Source of the DNA: CAWBJO01 sp963789175
Lineage (GTDB): Bacteria; Pseudomonadota; Alphaproteobacteria; Rhizobiales; Aestuariivirgaceae
Length of the DNA stretch: 64,000 bases
Direction: 5' to 3'
NCBI GenBank assembly: GCA_963789175.1
Contig: CAWBJO010000006.1
Coordinates: 310,001-374,000, forward strand
The stretch's first letter is position 1. Each line of letters starts with the position of its first letter. Positions 41,347 through 49,911 of the stretch are shown here, one piece after another. The translations under genes were made by a program, and so were the position numbers. Under the pieces are notes generated by a model, which was not told the origin of the DNA, searched no databases, and was given only the letters and a program-made list of their open reading frames with translations.

Positions 41347-42028
41347 TGCTTTGTCCGAAGTCGAGCCGGCGAACCGACTTCTTCAGGGGCCCCATTGCCT
41401 TCACGAAACGCGATGGATCCGGCAGGAGGTAGCCCGGAAACGTCGCATAGTGGCATGGGATGATCGTCTTGAACTTGAAGAAGGTGCGGCAGGCATAGGC
41501 CGCGGTTTCCGGGTTCATGGTGAACCGGTCGCCGACAGGAACGATGCCGATGTTCGGCCGGTGCAGCTTGTTGATGAGAGCCATGTCGCCGAAGATGGCC
41601 GTGTCCCCCATGTGATAAATCGTATGCTTCTCCGTCTTGCAGCGGATGACGAGGCCGCACGGGTTGCCGAGATAGACGCCGCCGGAGGACGAGGAGTGAA
41701 AGGCCTGCACGAAGGTGACGTCGAAGTCCTCGGTATAGATGGATCCCCCGGTATTGGTGGGATCGATCTTTTCCACTCCCTTGTCCTTGAGGTGGTTGGC
41801 GAGCTCCCAGATGGCGATGAGGGTTGCGCCGTTGCTGCGGCAGATGTCGACCGTATCGCCGACGTGATCGTCGTGACCATGGGTAAGGATCACATGGGTG
41901 GCGCCGCGCGCCGCTTCGTCGGCCCGTCCCTTGAAGACCGAATTCCCAGTCATGAAGGGATCGATCACGATGACCGAGCTGCCGGCATCGATGCGGAAAC
42001 CCGAATGTCCAAACCAGGTTATTTTCAT
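41336..42028 (-). CDS. Metallo-beta-lactamase-fold hydrolase (UPF0173 type)
   Basis: This 230-residue hydrolase begins MKITWFGHSGFRIDAG and holds the metal motif ILTHGHDDHVGD, then AFHSSSSGGVY, IYHMGDTAIFGDM and IIPCHYATFP. These are the blocks of the UPF0173 group of metal-dependent hydrolases. The substrate is unknown. It is divergent from ruvX with a 90-base gap. Confidence 0.93.
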   Translation of the reverse strand: MKITWFGHSGFRIDAGSSVIVIDPFMTGNSVFKGRADEAARGATHVILTHGHDDHVGDTVDICRSNGATLIAIWELANHLKDKGVEKIDPTNTGGSIYTEDFDVTFVQAFHSSSSGGVYLGNPCGLVIRCKTEKHTIYHMGDTAIFGDMALINKLHRPNIGIVPVGDRFTMNPETAAYACRTFFKFKTIIPCHYATFPGYLLPDPSRFVKAMGPLKKSVRRLDFGQSIEL

Positions 42029-42118
42029 CCAATCCCTCCCTGCACCGGAGGATCATGGAGTCACCCGCCGCGATAATCAACGGTTTGAAATCCGTCGACC
42101 ATGCGTTAAGGAGCCCCG

Positions 42119-42592
42119 ATGGCAGGAGTTCCGCAGCCAAGCCTGGAGAACATCGGGCCGTCGCTCGCGGCGGGGCGTCTGATCGGGCTCGATCTCGGCA
42201 CGACGACGATCGGCGTCGCGGTGTCCGACGTGACGCGGAAAATTGCCTCGCCCCTCGACACGCTTCCCCGCACGCGGTTTCAACTCGATGCAGCGCGACT
42301 TCTGGAACTGGTGGCGCGCGAAAAGGCGGTGGCCATCGTGATCGGACTGCCGATCAATATGGACGGCTCCGAAGGCCCGCGCGCCCAATCGACGCGGGCA
42401 TTTGCGCGGAACCTCGCCCGGCTCTGCCCGGTCCCCATCGTCTTCTGGGACGAACGGCTGTCCACGGCAGCGGTCGATCGCATGCTCATCGAGGCGGATA
42501 CGTCGCGCAGCAAGCGGGAGGCGATCGTCGACAAGCTCGCTGCTGCCTACATCCTCCAGGGAGCGCTCGATCGACTGTCGCGTATTGACTGA
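42119..42592 (+). CDS. ruvX: Holliday junction resolvase-like protein RuvX (YqgF)
   Basis: This 157-residue RNase H-fold nuclease acts in pre-16S rRNA 5'-end maturation. It shows RLIGLDLGTTTIGVAVSD with the catalytic Asp, VIGLPINMDGSEGPRAQSTRAFA, FWDERLSTAAVDRMLIE and KLAAAYILQGALD, all family motifs. Confidence 0.95.
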   Translation: MAGVPQPSLENIGPSLAAGRLIGLDLGTTTIGVAVSDVTRKIASPLDTLPRTRFQLDAARLLELVAREKAVAIVIGLPINMDGSEGPRAQSTRAFARNLARLCPVPIVFWDERLSTAAVDRMLIEADTSRSKREAIVDKLAAAYILQGALDRLSRID

Positions 42593-42693
42593 TCGCGGCG
42601 CGCCGTGCTCGCTTTGCTCGAAAGGTCGCTGGGAGAGTTGCGGGTGACCACCCACTCTGCGTTCATCGTTCGGCGCGCACGGGCCAACAGCCG

Positions 42694-43629
42694 ATGAGCT
42701 TCGCCCTCGCCGCCCTTCTGCCGGTGTTCATCACCATCCTGATCGGGTTGGCCCTGCGCACCACCGCGTTCATCGGTGAAAACGAATGGCAAGCAGTCGA
42801 CAGCATCTGCTATTATGTCCTGTTCCCCGCCATCATCGTGAAGGAAATCGCCGGCGCCAACTTTGCCGGCCTGCCGGTCGCGCAGATGGCGATCGCGCTC
42901 ATGGCGGCCGTGATGGTGATGTCTGCGGCGCTGCTTTTCTTCAGGCAGCCGCTCGCCACCCTTCTCAATCTCGACGGCCCCCAGTTCACGTCGCTCTTCC
43001 AGGGGTCGACGCGCTGGCACACGTTCATCGCCCTGGCGATCGTGCCGCAGCTGTTCGGCGTCGAATCTCTTGCCCTGGCAGCGGTCGCCGCTGCCGCCAT
43101 GACGCCTTTGCTCAACGTCATCAACGTTGCCGTGCTCGGCATCTACGCGACCGGAAGACCGCCCCAGGCCACCACACTGGTCCTTGCCATCATCCGAAAT
43201 CCTTTTGTCATCTCCTGCGTCGTCGGCATTCTCCTTCAAAGCCTGGGGCTGGTTCCGCCGAAGATGGTGCTCGACGTCCTGGATATCATCGGCAAGGGCG
43301 CGCTCGGCCTGGCGCTTCTGGCGGCCGGGGCCGGCTTGCGCTTTGGAGAACTCAGAACGACAGGTGCGACGGCGGCTTTCGCAACGGCACTCAAGCTCGC
43401 GGTCATGCCGCTCCTAGTCTTCCTATTGACCACCCTCCTCGGTGTCGGCGGCACCGCTCAGCAAGTCGCCATCATTTGCGCCGCCGTGCCGACCGGCTCC
43501 GGCGCCTACGTGCTGGCGCGACAGATGGGAGGCGACGCGCCGCTCGTCGCCAGCATCCTCACGCTCCAGGTAATCGTCGCAGCATTCACCTTGCCGGTGA
43601 TCACCACACTTTTAGGTGTGCGGTACTAG
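42694..43629 (+). CDS. AEC-family transporter (auxin efflux carrier type)
   Basis: This 311-residue protein has ten predicted membrane helices in two halves. The N-terminal PVFITILIGLALRTTAFI and the conserved NPFVISCVVGILLQSLGLVPP and CAAVPTGSGAYVLARQMGGD blocks are those of AEC permeases that export organic acids or auxin-like compounds. It stands alone between ruvX and pyrB. Confidence 0.92.
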   Translation: MSFALAALLPVFITILIGLALRTTAFIGENEWQAVDSICYYVLFPAIIVKEIAGANFAGLPVAQMAIALMAAVMVMSAALLFFRQPLATLLNLDGPQFTSLFQGSTRWHTFIALAIVPQLFGVESLALAAVAAAAMTPLLNVINVAVLGIYATGRPPQATTLVLAIIRNPFVISCVVGILLQSLGLVPPKMVLDVLDIIGKGALGLALLAAGAGLRFGELRTTGATAAFATALKLAVMPLLVFLLTTLLGVGGTAQQVAIICAAVPTGSGAYVLARQMGGDAPLVASILTLQVIVAAFTLPVITTLLGVRY

Positions 43630-43701
43630 ATCGCGAAGGACTGTGAATATCGTTCCGACTGCTTGCAGTGGTCGGCAAAGCTCTCTATAGAGCAGGCTTT
43701 A

Positions 43702-44658
43702 ATGACTGCCAGCGCCGAAAGAATACTGGACGGCCCGCACCTGCTGGGCATCGAGGCGCTTTCCCCCCGGGAAATCACTGCTCTCCTGGATCTCGCCGAC
43801 GGTTACGTGAAGCTGTCGCGACAGAGCGACAAGAAGACATCGACGCTCAGGGGGCGCACCCAGATCAACCTTTTCTTCGAAGCTTCGACGCGCACCCAGA
43901 GCTCCTTCGAACTCGCCGGAAAGCGGCTGGGTGCCGACGTCATGAACATGTCCATACGAACCTCGGCCGTTTCCAAGGGCGAGACGGTTCTCGATACGGC
44001 CATCACTTTGCACGCCATGAACCCCGACATCCTGGTGTGCCGCCATCACGCCTCCGGCGCGGTCGAGCTTCTCGCCCAGAAAACGGGCTGCGCAGTGGTG
44101 AATGCCGGCGACGGCCAGCATGAACACCCGACCCAGGCGCTGCTCGACGCCCTCACCATTCGCCGCCACAAGGGTTCACTCGAGGGCCTCATCATCGCCA
44201 TTTGCGGCGACGTCCTGCACTCGCGCGTGGCACGCTCGAACATCCTGCTCATGCAGAAGATGGGCGGCCGGGTACGCCTGATCGCGCCCTCGACGCTACT
44301 GCCGGCGGCGGCCGACAGGCTCGGATGCGAGATCTACACGGATTTGAAGCAGGGCATAGCCGGGGCCGACATCGTGATGATGCTCCGCCTGCAGCTCGAG
44401 CGCATGAGCGGCGCCTTCGTTCCCTCGGTGCGCGAGTACTACCGGTTCTTCGGTCTCGACCAAGACAAGCTCAAGGCCGCCAAGCCGGATGCGCTCGTCA
44501 TGCACCCCGGACCTATGAATCGCGGCGTCGAGATCGACTCGGCGGTGGCCGACGGCGTGCAATCCGTCATCCGCGAGCAGGTGGAGATGGGCGTGGCCGT
44601 GCGCATGGCCGTACTCGATGCTCTCTCGCGCAACATGACCGGCGGAGGCAGCGCCTGA
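43702..44658 (+). CDS. pyrB: Aspartate carbamoyltransferase catalytic subunit
   Basis: PyrB condenses carbamoyl phosphate and aspartate, the first committed step of pyrimidine synthesis. The 318 residues hold the carbamoyl-phosphate motif EASTRTQSSFE, HEHPTQALLDALTI and VMHPGPMNRGVEI. ATG 43702 is preferred; an upstream frame from 43663 lacks a ribosome site. Its stop overlaps the next start (TGATG), so it is coupled to the dihydroorotase-like gene as in the pyrBC' operons of pseudomonads. Confidence 0.95.
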   Translation: MTASAERILDGPHLLGIEALSPREITALLDLADGYVKLSRQSDKKTSTLRGRTQINLFFEASTRTQSSFELAGKRLGADVMNMSIRTSAVSKGETVLDTAITLHAMNPDILVCRHHASGAVELLAQKTGCAVVNAGDGQHEHPTQALLDALTIRRHKGSLEGLIIAICGDVLHSRVARSNILLMQKMGGRVRLIAPSTLLPAAADRLGCEIYTDLKQGIAGADIVMMLRLQLERMSGAFVPSVREYYRFFGLDQDKLKAAKPDALVMHPGPMNRGVEIDSAVADGVQSVIREQVEMGVAVRMAVLDALSRNMTGGGSA

Positions 44659-46019
44659 TGCCCGCCGATCTCCGCATCCAGGGAACGCCGGGCAGGATCG
44701 CCCTCGTCAACGCGCGGCTCGCCGATGCCGGGTTCGACGGCAAAGGCGGCATCATCATCGACGACGGCCGCATCGTCGCCGTCGGGTCGGGGGTAACGGC
44801 AGCCACCGCCGGGTCAACGGCGACCATCGTCGACTGTCGCGGCAAAGTGGTGATGCCCGGCCTCATCGACATGCGCGTCTTCACCGGCGAACCGGGCAAC
44901 GAGCATCGCGAGACCCTGGCATCCGCCTCCCAGGCGGCGGCAGCCGGCGGCGTGACGACCATGATCGTGATGCCGAACACCGATCCCGTGATCGACGACG
45001 CGGCCATTGTCGACTACGTACTGAGGCGAGCGCGCGACACGGCGGTCGTACGGGTGGCGCCGATGGCGGCGATCACCAAGGGCACCGGCGGCGCGATCAT
45101 GACCGAGATCGGTCTTCTCAAGGAAGCCGGCGCCGTCGCGGTCACCGACGGCAGGCGGGCCGTCGCCAACGCCCAGGTCTTCGGCCGCTCCCTCGCCTAT
45201 GCGAAGGATTTCGACATGCTGGTCGTCCAGCACGTCGAAGAGGCGAGCCTGGCAACCGGCGTCATGAATGCCGGCGAGGTTGCGACGCGGCTCGGCCTGC
45301 CGGGTATCACCGCGGCCGCCGAGATCATCATGCTAGAACGCGACGTTCGGCTGGTCGAGCTCACGGGCGCCCGCTACCACGCGGCGCAGATCTCCTGCCG
45401 GGAATCGCTCGACGTCGTGCGCCGCGCCAAAGACAAGGGGCTGCCGGTGACGTGCGGCGTCTCGGTCAACCACCTGGTGCTCAACGAGAACGACATCGGC
45501 GCCTACCGAACCTTCTTCAAGATATCGCCGCCGCTCAGGGCGGAGGAAGACCGCCAGGCGATGGTCGAGGGCTTGAAGGACGGGACCATCGACGTCGTCG
45601 TGTCGAGCCACGATCCGCAGAACCCGGACACCAAGAGGCTTCCGTTCATCGAAGCGGAATTCGGGGCGATCGGGCTCGAGACGCTGATGTCGGCGGCGCT
45701 GCGGCTCGTTCATTCCGGCGAAATTCCGCTCACCCGCCTCATTTCGGCGATGACCGCGGCGCCGGCGCGCATCCTCGGCCTCGAATCCGGGCGCCTGGCC
45801 CCCGGCGCACCCGCGGACATCATCGTCGCCGATCTCGAGCAGAGCTGGCGCGTGACCGAGGAAAGCCTCAAGTCGCGCTCCAAGAACTCGCCGTTCGAAC
45901 ACACGGCGCTCGAAGGCCGCGTGCAGCAAACCATCGTGGCGGGGCGGACCGTCTACACCGACGAAACGGCCGACCTCGGGAGCGACGATGCCGTTGCCCG
46001 CGGCGTGCGTTCGCGATGA
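44658..46019 (+). CDS. Dihydroorotase-like protein lacking metal ligands (PyrC' type)
   Basis: This 453-residue protein has the amidohydrolase fold of class I dihydroorotases but seems inactive. The metal HxH motif after PGLID is replaced by Arg73-Val-Phe75 (DMRVFTGEPG). The later His ligand in the YHxxHIS block is Gln (YHAAQIS), and the usual DHAPH reads SHDPQ. It sits directly behind pyrB. In pseudomonads such a PyrC' is a structural subunit needed to assemble aspartate carbamoyltransferase; I infer the same role here. A genuine dihydroorotase should exist elsewhere in the genome. Confidence 0.88.
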   Translation: MPADLRIQGTPGRIALVNARLADAGFDGKGGIIIDDGRIVAVGSGVTAATAGSTATIVDCRGKVVMPGLIDMRVFTGEPGNEHRETLASASQAAAAGGVTTMIVMPNTDPVIDDAAIVDYVLRRARDTAVVRVAPMAAITKGTGGAIMTEIGLLKEAGAVAVTDGRRAVANAQVFGRSLAYAKDFDMLVVQHVEEASLATGVMNAGEVATRLGLPGITAAAEIIMLERDVRLVELTGARYHAAQISCRESLDVVRRAKDKGLPVTCGVSVNHLVLNENDIGAYRTFFKISPPLRAEEDRQAMVEGLKDGTIDVVVSSHDPQNPDTKRLPFIEAEFGAIGLETLMSAALRLVHSGEIPLTRLISAMTAAPARILGLESGRLAPGAPADIIVADLEQSWRVTEESLKSRSKNSPFEHTALEGRVQQTIVAGRTVYTDETADLGSDDAVARGVRSR

Positions 46020-46618
46020 CGCACGTTCTCGCGGCGCTGCTCGGCTATCTGTGCGGCTCGATTCCTTTCGGCCTGCTGCTGACGCGGGCGGCCGGCATGG
46101 GCGACATCCGCGCCATCGGCTCCGGCAATATCGGAGCAACCAACGTCCTGCGCACCGGCTCGAAGGGTCTGGCCGGGCTCACGCTGCTGCTCGATCTTCT
46201 CAAGGGCCTCGTTGCCGTACTCGTCGCGAATTGGGCCTGGAACATGGATGCCGCGATCATCGCCGGCGTCGCCGCCTTCATGGGTCACATCTTTCCGGTG
46301 TGGCTTGGCTTCAAGGGCGGGAAAGGCGTTGCCACCTACATCGGCGTGCTGCTCGGCTTGAAGTGGCCTCTGGCGCTGTTGTTCCTCGCCATTTGGCTCG
46401 TTGCAGCGCTGATAGGCCGGCGGTCGTCGCTCTCGGCGCTGAGCGCGGCGGCAGCGGTGCCGATCATCGCCCTCGCCTCGGGCCAGGCACGCCTTGCCGC
46501 CGTCACCCTCGTGCTCAGCGCGATCCTGTTCTTCACGCATCGCGAGAACGCGCGACGCCTGATGCGCGGCGAAGAGCCCAAGATCTCGTTCGGAAGCAAG
46601 GCCGATCGCCAGGAATGA
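46016..46618 (+). CDS. plsY: Acyl-phosphate:glycerol-3-phosphate acyltransferase
   Basis: PlsY starts phospholipid synthesis by acylating glycerol 3-phosphate from acyl phosphate. The 200 residues have five membrane helices and the motifs IGSGNIGATNVLRTG and FKGGKGVAT, the substrate-binding loops of the family. Its ATG overlaps the preceding stop (46016-46019). Confidence 0.96.
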   Translation: MTHVLAALLGYLCGSIPFGLLLTRAAGMGDIRAIGSGNIGATNVLRTGSKGLAGLTLLLDLLKGLVAVLVANWAWNMDAAIIAGVAAFMGHIFPVWLGFKGGKGVATYIGVLLGLKWPLALLFLAIWLVAALIGRRSSLSALSAAAAVPIIALASGQARLAAVTLVLSAILFFTHRENARRLMRGEEPKISFGSKADRQE

Positions 46619-47733
46619 CGCGCCGCCTTTTGGACGATGAGCAGCGGCGCGACTGGTTGCGCCTCATCATGAGCGAAAACGTCGGGCCGATCACGTTCCG
46701 GCAACTCATCAACAAGTTCGGCTCGGCCAAGGATGCCTTGGGCGCCCTGCCCGAGCTTGCAAAGCGCGGAGGATTGCAGCGCCGGATCCAGGTCTATCCC
46801 ATCGAAGCGGCGGAGCGGCACCTCGACGCCATCGCACGGCTCGGCGCCCGCCTGCTCGCCATCGGCGAGGCGGGCTATCCGCCGCTGCTGCGGGAGGTCG
46901 ACACGGCGCCGCCTCTCCTGTGCGTGAAGGGCCGAACGGAGATCGCCGACATGCCGGCCGTTGCCATCGTGGGGGCGCGCAACGCATCGGCGATCGGGCG
47001 CAAGTTCGCCCGGCAGCTCGGCGCCGAACTCGGCCGGGCGGGATTCGCCATCACATCCGGGCTCGCCCGCGGCATCGACACGGCGGCGCACGAAGCGGCG
47101 TTCGAAACCGGAACGATCGCCGTCCTGGCCGGCGGGATCGACAACATCTATCCGCCCGAGAACCGCGACCTCCAGGAAGCGATCGCCGAGAAGGGCATGC
47201 TCGTTGCGGAAATGATGCCGGGCATGACGCCCAAGGCGGAACACTTTCCGCGCCGCAACCGCATCATCTCGGGCATGAGCTACGGGACGGTCGTGGTCGA
47301 AGCGGCGCTGCGCTCGGGCTCGCTCATCACGGCGCGACTGGCGGGCGAACAAGGCCGCGAGGTATTTGCCGTTCCGGGATCACCGCTCGATCCAAGGGCC
47401 GGCGGCACCAACCGGCTCCTGCGCGAGGGCGCCACACTCGTCGAAAGCGCCGCCGACATCGTCGAGCAGCTCAGACCTATCATCGGACGGCCGATCGACG
47501 AGAAGGACGATTTCATGCGCGAAGACACACCCGAGACGCAGTCGGCGTACGAGCTGAACGGACACTCGACGCCAGGGACCATCCTTGCCCTGCTCGGACC
47601 CGCGCCGATCGAGATCGACGACATCGTGCGCGAAAGCGGGCTGCCTACGGCCACCGTGCTGGCCTGCCTCCTGGAGCTCGAACTTGCGGGCCTGGCGCGG
47701 CGCCATCGCCGCAACCAGGTGTCGCGCACGTAG
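46615..47733 (+). CDS. dprA: DNA-processing protein DprA
   Basis: DprA loads RecA on incoming single-stranded DNA during natural transformation. The 372 residues have an N-terminal SAM-like region, the Rossmann-like core with VGARNASAIGRKFAR, SGLARGIDTAAHEAAF and GGIDNIYPPENRDL, and a C-terminal winged-helix domain. The start overlaps plsY by four bases. plsY-dprA adjacency before topA is common in alphaproteobacteria; here four minus-strand genes separate dprA from topA. Confidence 0.96.
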   Translation: MTRRLLDDEQRRDWLRLIMSENVGPITFRQLINKFGSAKDALGALPELAKRGGLQRRIQVYPIEAAERHLDAIARLGARLLAIGEAGYPPLLREVDTAPPLLCVKGRTEIADMPAVAIVGARNASAIGRKFARQLGAELGRAGFAITSGLARGIDTAAHEAAFETGTIAVLAGGIDNIYPPENRDLQEAIAEKGMLVAEMMPGMTPKAEHFPRRNRIISGMSYGTVVVEAALRSGSLITARLAGEQGREVFAVPGSPLDPRAGGTNRLLREGATLVESAADIVEQLRPIIGRPIDEKDDFMREDTPETQSAYELNGHSTPGTILALLGPAPIEIDDIVRESGLPTATVLACLLELELAGLARRHRRNQVSRT

Positions 47734-47739
47734 TCGGTC

Positions 47740-48123
47740 TCAGTAGTGCTTGTACCGCTTCTTGAAGTGGCGGTGGTGATGCCGATGGTGCGGCGAGAAG
47801 TAGAAGTTCAAGCCGGGGAACGCGAAATAGACCGACGGTCCGTAGCCGTAATAGTAAGGCTGATAGTAGTCGTAGTAGCGATAGTGTCGATAGCGCTTGG
47901 AATGGCGGTAGCGCTTGGAGTGGCGGTCGCAGACACGGATGTACCGGTTCTGGCGCTCGGAGAATTTGCGATAGCACCGCTTGTACGAAACATCCGTCAC
48001 TTCCGAACGCGTCGACGCCAGCTCGGCTGCAACCGCAATGCTTTTCATGGTGGCGGAATTCGCTGCCGTCAGCGGGACGAGCCCCAAGGCCGCGGCAAAA
48101 ACGTACGGATAAAGTCTACGCAT
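47740..48123 (-). CDS. Secreted Tyr/His-rich protein of unknown function
   Basis: This 127-residue protein has a signal peptide (VFAAALGLVPLTAANSA) and a strongly biased mature part. Two copies of RHSKRY lead into a Tyr-rich stretch, and the C-terminus is a cluster of His, Arg and Lys ending KKRYKHY. Two Cys flank the basic part. Such composition suggests binding of metal ions, polyanions or cell-wall polymers in the periplasm. It is convergent with dprA and ends six bases away. Confidence 0.7.
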   Translation of the reverse strand: MRRLYPYVFAAALGLVPLTAANSATMKSIAVAAELASTRSEVTDVSYKRCYRKFSERQNRYIRVCDRHSKRYRHSKRYRHYRYYDYYQPYYYGYGPSVYFAFPGLNFYFSPHHRHHHRHFKKRYKHY

Positions 48124-48262
48124 CGAGCCCTCCCCTCACTGCGCAGAGTATAGATCAGCATTTGGGCCATTGCATGACAAAAGGAGCGGAATCCGGGCGG
48201 GGCAGCCTATCGGATTCCGCTCGAGCCGAACGACGCGATTGTGTCCGGCAGTGTTCCTGAGG

Positions 48263-48568
48263 CTAAGGCGTCGTCGTCGTTCCGCCCGTGCCTCCCGTGT
48301 CGCCAGTCGACGGGGCGGCCGGTTGCTCCGGGGTTACCGGGGCTGCGGGCTCGGTCGTGCTGGCCGGCGGGGTGGTACTCACGCCTGTCGTGTCGGAGTA
48401 GTTGCCCAACATGGCGAATCCGATCAGCAGCACCGCGACGATGCCGAAAAAGACGAGGGCGATGCCCGACGTGCTGGTCCTGCCTGGACGGCGGAGATAG
48501 GGATCGCTCAGTCGGTTCGGATCTTCAGGATCGACCGGATTGGGCCGGAGGGTTGGATCATGCGTCAT
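48263..48568 (-). CDS. Small single-pass membrane protein
   Basis: This 101-residue protein has a charged N-terminal cytoplasmic part (DPEDPNRLSDPYLRRPGRTS), one membrane helix (IALVFFGIVAVLLIGFAML) and a low-complexity tail rich in Thr, Pro, Ala and Gly that should be periplasmic. No enzymatic motif is seen. The arrangement is common in rhizobial envelope proteins of unknown role. Confidence 0.7.
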   Translation of the reverse strand: MTHDPTLRPNPVDPEDPNRLSDPYLRRPGRTSTSGIALVFFGIVAVLLIGFAMLGNYSDTTGVSTTPPASTTEPAAPVTPEQPAAPSTGDTGGTGGTTTTP

Positions 48569-48618
48569 GGCGCGGCTCCTTTGCGGTTAACCTGCCCACC
48601 AAACGCTCGACGCCCGGC

Positions 48619-49308
48619 TTAGTTCCCGGTCAGGAACTGCCGGTCGCCAGGCTTCGGAACGACGCCCTCGGCCGGCTTTTTCTGGAACTCCGAAATCCGG
48701 CCGATCCGCTGCTCCATCGGATCGCGGAACCGCAGCTGCCGCGCCTGCCGCCTGGTCAAGAGGCGGTAGTGCCGGGTGTCGTCGATAGCGCCGGCGACCT
48801 CCCAACATCCTTTCGGATTGGTGATCCATTTGGAGGCCGGCACCCGGCTGACGTCGAAGGGCCGCGAATATGTGCGGAGGGTCTTGTGCTTTCCCTTGGC
48901 GTACTCGTGAAAGTAGGACATAGCGAGCTCTCTCAAGGTCCGGTAGACGGGATCGCGCCACCGGAGCCAAACGCTATTGCTCTTGGAGATCGCGCCCCAA
49001 TATCCGCCGCGCCGAAACAAGGCCACGACGTGGTCGTCGTCACCTTCCGCCTGGAAGTCCATGAGGAGCGCCGGCTGCCCGTGCAGGCGGAGCGCGCAGG
49101 CGGCGACGAAAGCGGCCTCGATACAGTGGGCCTCGCGGGTGGCCATGGTCGTGCGGACGGAGAAACACGTGTCGCCATTGCGCTCGAAATTACAGCCGAG
49201 CCGGGTGACGTAGGTCTGGATTTTCTCCGGGTTGGAGAGACGGCGGAAAACGGCAATCTCGCGCCTGGTGAGGCCCAATCCTTCCGCCAACTCCGCCAAA
49301 AATGCCAT
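48619..49308 (-). CDS. Transglutaminase-like fold protein (putative)
   Basis: This 229-residue protein contains REAHCIEAAFVAACALRLHG, LLMDFQAEGDDDHVVALFRRGGYWG and a following SNSVWLRWRDPVYRTL. A Cys in a helix followed by a His in a strand fits the Cys-His arrangement of transglutaminase-like (papain-fold) enzymes, with Asp in DPVYR as a possible third residue. The fold assignment is an inference; no partner gene identifies a substrate. Confidence 0.65.
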   Translation of the reverse strand: MAFLAELAEGLGLTRREIAVFRRLSNPEKIQTYVTRLGCNFERNGDTCFSVRTTMATREAHCIEAAFVAACALRLHGQPALLMDFQAEGDDDHVVALFRRGGYWGAISKSNSVWLRWRDPVYRTLRELAMSYFHEYAKGKHKTLRTYSRPFDVSRVPASKWITNPKGCWEVAGAIDDTRHYRLLTRRQARQLRFRDPMEQRIGRISEFQKKPAEGVVPKPGDRQFLTGN

Positions 49309-49367
49309 GACCTCTCCGCCGCCTGGTTACCGCCGCCTCGGCGGCCTCGAATCAGGGGAAGTCTAGA

Positions 49368-49655
49368 TCAGATTTGATGGGGAGACTCGCTGCCCTCTGC
49401 AGTTTTCCCGCCCTCGACGGTGAGGCGGACCGATTCCTGCAACGCCATGTCGAGCAGATAAGCGAGAAACGAAAGTCGAGCGCCGAGTGCGATGTTGCGC
49501 ATCTCCGAAGTCATGCTCATCAGGTACGAACTCGCCTCGTCCTGATTGAACACCCGAGCCTTAGAGGGCTCTGGACCTTCTTCTATTTCTGGTTGTGCCG
49601 TCACCGAGCGGTTGAGAGCGTGGGTCTGGCCCCGCGGTCTGGTTGGATTGGTCAT
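49368..49655 (-). CDS. Hypothetical protein
   Basis: This 95-residue protein is unrecognised. It has a polar N-terminal half (TNPTRPRGQTHALNRSVTA) and a helical C-terminal half (SSYLMSMTSEMRNIALGARLSFLAYLLDMALQES) that could pair as an amphipathic helix. The start at 49655 gives the MTNPTRP N-terminus; a longer frame reaches 49697. The 256-base gap to topA is AT-rich and holds no other gene that I can support. Confidence 0.55.
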   Translation of the reverse strand: MTNPTRPRGQTHALNRSVTAQPEIEEGPEPSKARVFNQDEASSYLMSMTSEMRNIALGARLSFLAYLLDMALQESVRLTVEGGKTAEGSESPHQI

Positions 49656-49911
49656 GTCAAAGCCCCGGTCGATTCGATTTTTGCCCAACTTCCGCAATCA
49701 ATGCGTTTGTTTACACATCCAGCAATTGAGCACGCCCTTACTAATACACGAGCGCAACGAAATCCACTACTTTAAGTACCCAAATTTTTGCCTATTTGCA
49801 TACCACATGAGCAGCCGGGCCGGAGCCCTGCCCTTGCGACGCCCGATCAATGACTATATGAGCGCTATCATCCCAACGTGAAAACCGGATTCGTACCCGC
49901 AAAGATTGCAA

